Positions 1-5,151 of a stretch of 7,251 nt of DNA are shown in pieces. The translations under genes and the position numbers were made by a program. Under the pieces are notes generated by a model, which was not told where the DNA came from, did no database searches, and was given only the letters and a program-made list of their open reading frames with translations. Within the stretch, counting starts at the first letter, position 1, and every line of letters starts with the position of its first letter. Source of the DNA: Nitrospinota bacterium (GTDB taxonomy: Bacteria; Nitrospinota; Nitrospinia; Nitrospinales; VA-1); the NCBI GenBank assembly GCA_022567815.1, contig JADFGI010000153.1, forward strand, positions 1-7,251, in the 5' to 3' direction.

Positions 1-66
1 GCTGCAAACGGGATTGCCGACGCGGATGTCCTTTAATTTGTCATGCAACCCTTGCGCAGTAATCAT
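1..66 (-). CDS. Partial CDS running off the left edge, function unknown
   Basis: An ATG at 66 opens a frame that stays open for all 22 codons to the window edge, beginning MITAQGLHDKLKDIRVGN. It starts only 3 bases after the HIT-gene stop codon (70-72), on the same strand, in the tight spacing seen across the operon. The upstream GGATGATCT offers a weak purine-rich ribosome-binding site. The short fragment reads like a normal soluble protein start, but there is too little of it to assign a family. The stretch LKDIRVGNPV faintly recalls the beginning of ARPP-1-type domains; this is a guess from memory and should not be used as an annotation. Confidence 0.5.
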   Translation of the reverse strand, partial: MITAQGLHDKLKDIRVGNPVCS

Positions 67-69
67 AGA

Positions 70-414
70 TCATCCGGGAGGCCACTTCATGGCCCTTCCG
101 CCTAAAAGGTGGTAGTGAATATGAAATACTGATTGACCGGCTCCCGCCCCGCAATTGCCAACAACACGGAACCCCGATTGATCGATTTTTCTTTCTGCCG
201 CCAGCTGGTTGGCCACGCCAAAGATGGAACCGATCAGTTGAAAATCGCTTTCCTCTATTTCCAGCAACGTGGAAAAATGTTTTTTGGGGATGATGAGAAG
301 ATGAACGGGCGCCTGGGGGTTGATATCCTCAATCGCAAATACGTCTTCCCCGTCATATACTTTTTCCGAGGGGATGTCCCCCTGATTGATTTTGCAAAAA
401 AGACAATCTTCCAT
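70..414 (-). CDS. HIT family protein (HINT-like nucleotide-binding hydrolase)
   Basis: A 114-residue histidine triad protein, the full length usual for the HINT branch. HINT enzymes are small cytosolic homodimers that hydrolyse nucleoside phosphoramidates and acyl-nucleotides such as aminoacyl-AMP. The catalytic motif HIHYHLLGGR (residues 98-107) has the three histidines H98, H100 and H102. The N-terminal CLFCKI cysteine pair (C4, C7) and the C-terminal WPPG, which animal HINT1 also has, support full-length HINT-type identity. The frame extends upstream to a TTG at 432, but I chose the ATG at 414 because MEDCLFCKI is the usual family start. There is no strong ribosome-binding site before it. 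The gene lies 53 bp after pafA on the same strand with no visible terminator between them, so it may be read through from the proteasome operon. A functional link to protein tagging is not shown. Confidence 0.93.
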   Translation of the reverse strand: MEDCLFCKINQGDIPSEKVYDGEDVFAIEDINPQAPVHLLIIPKKHFSTLLEIEESDFQLIGSIFGVANQLAAERKIDQSGFRVVGNCGAGAGQSVFHIHYHLLGGRAMKWPPG

Positions 415-420
415 AAGCTT

Positions 421-461
421 AAAATAACACAACTATCAACTTTTTAAGCAACCGTTATTTT
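421..461. repeat. AT-rich inverted repeat between pafA and the HIT gene
   Basis: AAAATAAC at 421-428 is the exact reverse complement of GTTATTTT at 454-461, giving an 8-bp stem with a 25-base loop. The stem is AT-rich, the loop is long and there is no GC stem followed by a T-run, so it is not a convincing intrinsic terminator. It occupies most of the only gap of any size inside the gene cluster and could be an operator, an RNA processing site or chance in AT-rich DNA. Confidence 0.3.
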
Positions 462-467
462 TCCTGA

Positions 468-1937
468 TTATTTTTTTTCTGGCAAGGGAGATGGAGTTTC
501 CGGTTGGGGAAGCAAATCCATGCTTCTCAGGTAGTCGTGGATTTCGGATTTATAAGAAATAAATGGGTCCAGCATGAGAAAAGGTTCCTCATTTTTACTC
601 AGGCGAAATCCGATCCAATCAATGAGATAACCGGCGTGGGTTCCCATAAGTGCCTTAATCAATGCGCCGCGTCCATCCGCCCGCGTTCCCCTGGGTGGAG
701 TGGTTTTGGAATGTTCAATCGCCGCGTCGGTGGTTTTTCGGAACGCATCTCCGGTTTCTTCCAGTCCCCAGTACAGGCCGGTTTGTCGATTCAAATTGTG
801 GTACTCCAGATCCTGGCTTTTCAGCCAGGGGTCGTGCCAATCCAGATTTTCTTCCTTTTTGAATTCCGACAGCATCCAGTATTTGCTGGCCCAGTCCACT
901 CTTCCTAAAAGAGCTTCCGGTCCTTTGGGGATGTCTGTCAGCACCGATTCCCAGTTTTCCAGAATCCAGTCGGTCTCGTGGCGAGAGCCGCCCAAATGGG
1001 CTTTTGCGCATTCCAGGATTTCCCATTGCAGTTCCAGGGCGGTGGATCGATTGCCGTCGCGCATGGTGATTTCCCATTTGAATTCCGGATCCCGCGAAAT
1101 CGACCGCATTGTTCCCACCGACTCCGCCAGGATCCATTCCCGCTTGGCAAAACCCTGTTCCAACAGGTCCAGCATCAAGGTGGTTGTCCCCATTTTCATG
1201 GCCGTGGCAAATTCACTCATATTGGAATCCCCGACCAGGAGGTGGATACGACGGTATTTGGTAGGATCGGAAAGAGGCTCGTCGCGGGTGTTGACAATTG
1301 CCCGGTTATACTGGACCCAGCGGTAAAACTCATTTGGGATATGATCGGCCCGTTGCGAGATTTGAAAATCAACGGGCTCCTCTTCATGGATTTCCATGGA
1401 AACGCCATCCCAATCCCTGAACGGATGCGGATTGCATGCCCCGATTCGACCCGCCCCGCAATAGATTTGCCGGGTCACCAGAAAGGCTGAGAGAATTTTC
1501 AGATTTTCCCGCTCATCAAATGGAAAGGACCGGCCCACCAGATAATTTTCATGACAACCGAAGGTGGCGTTGGTTTCCAGGTCGACATTATTTTTAATGA
1601 TTGACACCTGATCGGCCCAACCCAGCTCTTCCACAGCATCCTGCACCAGTTGATCGCCCGCACGGTCAAATGTAATGAGGTCCACGAGGTTGCAACATTC
1701 GGGAGACGCGTATTCCAGATGCCCCATGTCGATGTAAAGTCTACCGCCGTTGGCGAGAAAACCGCCGTTGCCGGGGGGCTCGTGCTTAGCCCGGTAATGC
1801 AGGTCCAGCACTCCCAGGCCCTTGGAAAAAACATGGTCCTTGATTCGATCGGCGATCTCCACCGGACCGTAAGGGAAGTCATTATCGTTTACGAGAAGAC
1901 CGTATTCCGTTTCTATTCCATAGATGCGTTTTCTCAT
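468..1937 (-). CDS. pafA: PafA-type ligase for the UBact tag
   Basis: A 489-residue member of the glutamine-synthetase-like PafA/Dop family. PafA uses ATP to join the C-terminal glutamate of the tag to substrate lysines. Family signatures in order: GIETEYG (7-13, metal/ATP site glutamates), NGGRLYID with the catalytic-type Asp70, KNNVD (115-119), FGCHENY (126-132), SQRAD (194-198), NTRDEP (216-221) and YRRIHLLVGDSN (228-239). It is called PafA and not Dop because it lacks the long Dop-type insertion between GIETEYG and the catalytic Asp. The start is the ATG at 1937, one base after the prcA stop; an in-frame 38-codon extension to 2051 lies inside prcA and does not resemble the family. There is no clear ribosome-binding site, so translational coupling to prcA is likely. 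Odd points are an extended segment around 165-190 before SQRAD, GHLEY where HPEY is usual, and a Pro-rich tail ending PLPEKK. Confidence 0.93.
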   Translation of the reverse strand: MRKRIYGIETEYGLLVNDNDFPYGPVEIADRIKDHVFSKGLGVLDLHYRAKHEPPGNGGFLANGGRLYIDMGHLEYASPECCNLVDLITFDRAGDQLVQDAVEELGWADQVSIIKNNVDLETNATFGCHENYLVGRSFPFDERENLKILSAFLVTRQIYCGAGRIGACNPHPFRDWDGVSMEIHEEEPVDFQISQRADHIPNEFYRWVQYNRAIVNTRDEPLSDPTKYRRIHLLVGDSNMSEFATAMKMGTTTLMLDLLEQGFAKREWILAESVGTMRSISRDPEFKWEITMRDGNRSTALELQWEILECAKAHLGGSRHETDWILENWESVLTDIPKGPEALLGRVDWASKYWMLSEFKKEENLDWHDPWLKSQDLEYHNLNRQTGLYWGLEETGDAFRKTTDAAIEHSKTTPPRGTRADGRGALIKALMGTHAGYLIDWIGFRLSKNEEPFLMLDPFISYKSEIHDYLRSMDLLPQPETPSPLPEKK

Positions 1938-1938
1938 T

Positions 1939-2700
1939 TTACAGGACAGCCGCTTTGAGTTTTTCAATTTCTCTGGAATCAATCGTCCGGTAAATGGATT
2001 TCCGTTGCGTCTCGGCACAAAGCACCGCCACTTCCAGACTCCATTTCTCAAACACCTTTTTCAGAGTGATGATCGCCTCTGGATCGTCGTCTTTTTTTTC
2101 CTCATCCCCGGCGGCCTGTTGTTTTCCTTCCTGCCAAAATTTGCACGCCTGCGCCAATGCTTTTTCCAGAGGAAAGGTAGCGAAGGGGGTTTCCTCTATT
2201 TTTTTATCAATCCATTCCATTGCCTTTTCATCACCGGCAATCGCGCCGCCGTTTTTCAAAGTTTCCCAGTAACCGTCGTAATTCAGGCGGAAGAAATTGG
2301 GTTGTCCATCCCGGTCGAGTTCCAGCAGAAGTAGTTTGATCAGATAAGGCGCCCGCATGACCTCTTCAAAGTTTTGTTTCAGCGACGGTGCGATCCCGAA
2401 TTGCAGTAGACGCGCGAGGTTGACATCCTGGGAGGAACGATTGAAGCCTTCCAAATGGGCCATGTCGAGCAGGGTCATGCGAAGCTTTTCCACATCCGCC
2501 GGATGCCCCAGGCCGCCCATGGCAATGCGGTCGTACACCTCGAATATTTTTCCGGGTTGCGGGGAAAAACTCAAAATCAGCGCGCCATTTTGATAGGGCA
2601 CGGCAATCACCGGCTGGCCGCTTTGCAGTTTTTCGCGCACATAACTGTGGCGGGTCGATATGGCTTCCATCCAGCGAAAAGGTTCTTCAAACATGCTCAC
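1939..2700 (-). CDS. prcA: 20S proteasome alpha subunit
   Basis: A 253-residue alpha-type subunit (the M. tuberculosis protein is about 248 residues) that would form the outer, gating rings of the cytosolic 20S core. Alignable blocks are ALILSFSPQPGKIFEVYDRI (40-59), where Lys51 matches the pocket lysine used for docking activator tails, FFRLNYDG (136-143), and SLEVAVL (221-227) near the C-terminus. There is no catalytic N-terminal Thr, as expected for an alpha subunit. A charged, low-complexity stretch (about 192-208, rich in E, K and D) lies in the last third, before the final strand. The first codon is GTG at 2700, in a GTGA overlap with the prcB stop; an ATG at 2694 is a strong alternative because GGGAG lies 5 bases ahead of it, which would give 251 residues starting MFEEPF. 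The gene is flanked by prcB and pafA. Confidence 0.93.
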   Translation of the reverse strand: MSMFEEPFRWMEAISTRHSYVREKLQSGQPVIAVPYQNGALILSFSPQPGKIFEVYDRIAMGGLGHPADVEKLRMTLLDMAHLEGFNRSSQDVNLARLLQFGIAPSLKQNFEEVMRAPYLIKLLLLELDRDGQPNFFRLNYDGYWETLKNGGAIAGDEKAMEWIDKKIEETPFATFPLEKALAQACKFWQEGKQQAAGDEEKKDDDPEAIITLKKVFEKWSLEVAVLCAETQRKSIYRTIDSREIEKLKAAVL

Positions 2701-3497
2701 TCCCGGCTCATGGATTTTTTAAATAATTCGGCCATTTCATCTTCCGGGAAGAAATGGTATCCGTCTTTGGTGACTTTTGCGATAACCGGAAACAGTTTGT
2801 CCTCCGGTCGCGCCTGACCGGTGGCGGAGTCGAATAAGGCCGCGGTTTGTAGAAGGCGGACCGCCAGCTTTATCGCTTCCGCTTCATTGCGCTTGGCCAG
2901 TGGTTTCTTGCCCCAGAGGTTTTCATGCTCCAGGATTCCACGGATCATGGGAGAGCCCGATCCGGTCGCTGAATGGGTGTGGATCTGAAACTCTGCGCCC
3001 AAAATATCATAAAAATAAATCAGGGTTTTTTGACCTCTTAGATCGTAGGTAGTGAAAATGGGGCTCACCGCTCCCACACCCTGCAAGGCCATGCCGACGT
3101 TATCCTTCAGCAGTCTCGACAATGCCCGGATTTTGCCTTCCGTGCTCATCGGTTGCATTTGCGACCTGCGGAAATACTCGAAGTTGTGGGACAGGATGCG
3201 GGCCATTTCGAATGCCGTCGCCGGGACCCCGGCAATCGCCATCAGGGAATAATCATCGATGGGGATCACCTTTTCACAGCGCTCATACATGATGCTGTTG
3301 CCTGCCGTGGCGCGGCGGTCGCCGGCCATGAGGACGCCATCTTTATAATGAAAAGCAAGCACGGTGGTGGCCTGTGTCAGGACAAGCTTTTCACCCGCGT
3401 TCGCATTTTCCAAAGGGGAGTGCAAGCGATATCCCGACCTTTGCAGGAGGTCAAAAAAATCGCCGGATGATTGGATTTGATCTTGGCTGGAATTCAT
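2697..3497 (-). CDS. prcB: 20S proteasome beta subunit (catalytic)
   Basis: A 266-residue precursor of the proteolytic beta subunit, which forms the inner rings of the 20S core. The predicted autocleavage is between Ala43 and Thr44 (TQA/TTVLAFHYKDG), giving a mature chain of 223 residues with Thr44 as Thr1. The catalytic set is intact at the expected spacing: Thr44, Asp60 in MAGDRRAT (Asp17 of the mature chain) and Lys76 (Lys33). GSGSP follows in the second half. The 43-residue propeptide contains DFFDLLQRSGYRLHS (13-27), which resembles the amphipathic segment of the mycobacterial propeptide. The ATG at 3497 overlaps the UBact TGA as ATGA, and there is only a weak GGG-type site upstream, so expression is probably coupled to the tag gene. 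The stop overlaps the prcA GTG. Confidence 0.95.
   Translation of the reverse strand: MNSSQDQIQSSGDFFDLLQRSGYRLHSPLENANAGEKLVLTQATTVLAFHYKDGVLMAGDRRATAGNSIMYERCEKVIPIDDYSLMAIAGVPATAFEMARILSHNFEYFRRSQMQPMSTEGKIRALSRLLKDNVGMALQGVGAVSPIFTTYDLRGQKTLIYFYDILGAEFQIHTHSATGSGSPMIRGILEHENLWGKKPLAKRNEAEAIKLAVRLLQTAALFDSATGQARPEDKLFPVIAKVTKDGYHFFPEDEMAELFKKSMSRE
2700..2704 (-). promoter_or_regulatory. Possible ribosome-binding site deciding the prcA start
   Basis: GGGAG on the minus strand ends 5 bases before the ATG at 2694-2692. Its last G is also the first base of the GTG at 2700, so it cannot serve that GTG. If this site is the one used, PrcA starts at MFEEPF, two residues shorter than the GTG start. 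Confidence 0.4.
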
Positions 3498-3670
3498 TGA
3501 CCCGTGCGCTGTTTGTATTTTTCAGATTGTTTGGGGTCCACTTTTTTCATTCGCTTCAAGAGGTTGTCCCGGCCCGGACGGGACACATCTGGTCCTTTGG
3601 GGCCACTGTCATGCCGGTCGGGGGCGCTTTCTTTTTTTTCTTCCCTTCTCAGCGGATCGTTCATATCCAT
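3494..3670 (-). CDS. ubact: UBact: Pup-like C-terminal-Gln protein tag
   Basis: A 58-residue protein lying exactly where pup sits in actinobacterial proteasome operons, between dop and prcB. It starts MDMNDPLRREEKK and ends with residues 44-58, VDPKQSEKYKQRTGQ. An end of the form R-(T/S)-G-(E/Q) is what I recall as the hallmark of UBact, as opposed to GGQ/GGE in Pup. No hydrophobic core is evident, and Gly, Pro and charged residues dominate, so the chain is probably disordered with a short helix near 36-54. It carries 16 Lys/Arg against 11 Asp/Glu (net about +5, nine lysines), the opposite of acidic Pup. The terminal Gln58 implies deamidation by Dop before ligation by PafA. The first ATG (3670) has AAGGAG 8 bases upstream; a second ATG (3664) forms an ATGA overlap with the dop stop. 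The stop overlaps the prcB ATG. Confidence 0.92.
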   Translation of the reverse strand: MDMNDPLRREEKKESAPDRHDSGPKGPDVSRPGRDNLLKRMKKVDPKQSEKYKQRTGQ

Positions 3671-5151
3671 GCGAACTGCTCCTTTTTTGAATTAAGCATT
3701 TTCTCGACGTCATTGGGAGTGACAACCTGAGTCAAATCCAGGCGATCGCCTTTTACAAAATCCACGCCTGTCCAGTGGATGCTTTTTATATTATCCAATT
3801 CATTTTGCACCACCATTCCCCGGATCATGGCCCGCGTTCCTTCCGGCGGTTGGCGAACGGCTTGAGTTATCTCCGTCTCGGAAAATAATTGCAAAACGTT
3901 TCCTTCCTGCTCCAGCCCGCGGTAAAGACCCCGTTCCGGGTCCAGATTGTGATATTCCAAATCGAGGCTTTTCAGCCAGGGATCATTCCAGTCTAAATTT
4001 TCATCTTCGATAAACTGAGTGAACAATTTTTCCTTGATCGCCCAGTCGATGCGATCGGCGAGTTTTTCCGGACTGTTCTGTAATTGTTCCAGGGTCCGTC
4101 GCCATTCATGGATGACCCAGTCGGTTTCCTTGCATTGGCCTTTATAAAATTGTTCTACGGCGTCCAGGTAAAAATATTGAATTTCCAGGGGTGTGATCGT
4201 TTGCCCCGTTGATTTTCTTTTCAGCAATACTTTGCCCGATTTATCGCGGGACACCCGTTTCACATCGGCTACCGGGTCTGCCAGTTGCAGGGAGCCGGGT
4301 ATTTTTCCTTCGCCAATCAAGGTCAGAACCAGCCGTGTTGTTCCCACCCTGAGAGCGGTGGCGTAGGCCGACATGTTGGCATCACCTAAAATCAGGTGCA
4401 GTCTGCGGTATTTTTCCGGCGTGGCGTGCGGTTCGTCCCGGGTATTGATGATGGGGCGATCCGTCATGGTCTCGATGCTCAGCAGACTTTCTATAAAATC
4501 CGCCCGCTGGCTGAGTTGCAATCCTGTATGGGATTCGCCCTTGCGATTTTCCGAGCCCACTTTGCCCGCTCCGGCAAAAAGCTGGCGCGTCACCAGAAAG
4601 GGGACGAGTCCCTGAACCCATTGATCGAACGGCAGGTTCCGGGGAATGAGGAAATTGTCGTGTGTTCCGTAACTGTGACCGCTGTAGTCGGTGTTGTTCT
4701 TGAACAATTGCACTGCTCTTTGCCCAAGGTCCTGATTACGCAAGCGGGCGCATTCCGCCACAATTCGTTCCCCTGCTAGATCATGAGTGACCAACTGGAA
4801 CACGCTGTTGCATTCCGGGGTGGTGTATTCAGGGTGGGTGTGATCGTTGTAAAACCGCGCTCCGTTGCCCAATACCCGGTCGCATTTCATATCCATGTAA
4901 GAATAGGGACGCTTGCGGTCCTGCGCACAAAATTCATCCTCTTCTTCATCCTGTGCCAGGGATCCGACCTCGAAACCGCGCATATCCAGATGCGAATTTT
5001 CATAGCGGTAAGACCAGGCTCTGAACACGCTGGGAATCTCACAACGCTGTAGCAGTTGCATGGATTCTTCCACCGGGTCCGAGTTTTCTACATCTTCCCG
5101 GATGATTCCGTATTCAGTTTCGATCCCCATCAGGGGAACCAGCTCGCTCAT
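3661..5151 (-). CDS. dop: Dop homologue: tag deamidase/deconjugase
   Basis: A 496-residue PafA/Dop-family protein. Dop converts the C-terminal Gln of the tag to Glu and can cleave tag from substrates. It is called Dop because a long insertion (about 46-92) separates GIETEYG (9-15) from the catalytic Asp103 in NGARFYNDHTHPEY. This matches the Dop-loop region, including WSYRYENSHLDMRGFEVGS, which parallels the WDYEVESPLRDARGFDL segment of the M. tuberculosis protein. Further motifs are FKNNTD (150-155), SQRADFI (214-220), NTRDEPH (236-242) and YRRLHLILGDANMS (249-261). Odd points: the usual HENY is HDNF at 164-167, and the loop has an acidic run, QDEEEDEF (67-74). The ATG at 5151 overlaps the ATPase stop as ATGA with no clear ribosome-binding site; Met8 is an alternative start just before GIETEYG. 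The 3' end carries the UBact ribosome-binding site. Confidence 0.93.
   Translation of the reverse strand: MSELVPLMGIETEYGIIREDVENSDPVEESMQLLQRCEIPSVFRAWSYRYENSHLDMRGFEVGSLAQDEEEDEFCAQDRKRPYSYMDMKCDRVLGNGARFYNDHTHPEYTTPECNSVFQLVTHDLAGERIVAECARLRNQDLGQRAVQLFKNNTDYSGHSYGTHDNFLIPRNLPFDQWVQGLVPFLVTRQLFAGAGKVGSENRKGESHTGLQLSQRADFIESLLSIETMTDRPIINTRDEPHATPEKYRRLHLILGDANMSAYATALRVGTTRLVLTLIGEGKIPGSLQLADPVADVKRVSRDKSGKVLLKRKSTGQTITPLEIQYFYLDAVEQFYKGQCKETDWVIHEWRRTLEQLQNSPEKLADRIDWAIKEKLFTQFIEDENLDWNDPWLKSLDLEYHNLDPERGLYRGLEQEGNVLQLFSETEITQAVRQPPEGTRAMIRGMVVQNELDNIKSIHWTGVDFVKGDRLDLTQVVTPNDVEKMLNSKKEQFAWI
3679..3684 (-). promoter_or_regulatory. Ribosome-binding site of the UBact gene inside dop
   Basis: AAGGAG on the minus strand lies 8 bases before the ATG at 3670 and 14 bases before the second ATG at 3664. 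It is the clearest Shine-Dalgarno sequence in the operon and sits within the last codons of dop (encoding Lys-Glu). It supports the upstream start and suggests the tag is translated more strongly than its neighbours. Confidence 0.7.

Noticed and set aside
415..432. TTG start at 432 for the HIT protein
   Set aside because: It adds six residues not typical of HINT proteins, while the ATG at 414 gives the standard MEDCLFCKI beginning.
700..1326. 208-codon plus-strand frame
   Set aside because: It lies opposite the conserved part of pafA and has no recognisable motif.
1938..2051. N-terminal extension of the PafA frame to a start at 2051
   Set aside because: The extra 38 residues lie wholly within prcA coding sequence and do not resemble the family; MRKRIYGIETEYG from the ATG at 1937 is the usual family start.
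3494..3670. Calling the tag classical Pup
   Set aside because: The C-terminus is RTGQ and not GGQ or GGE, and the protein is basic; UBact fits better.
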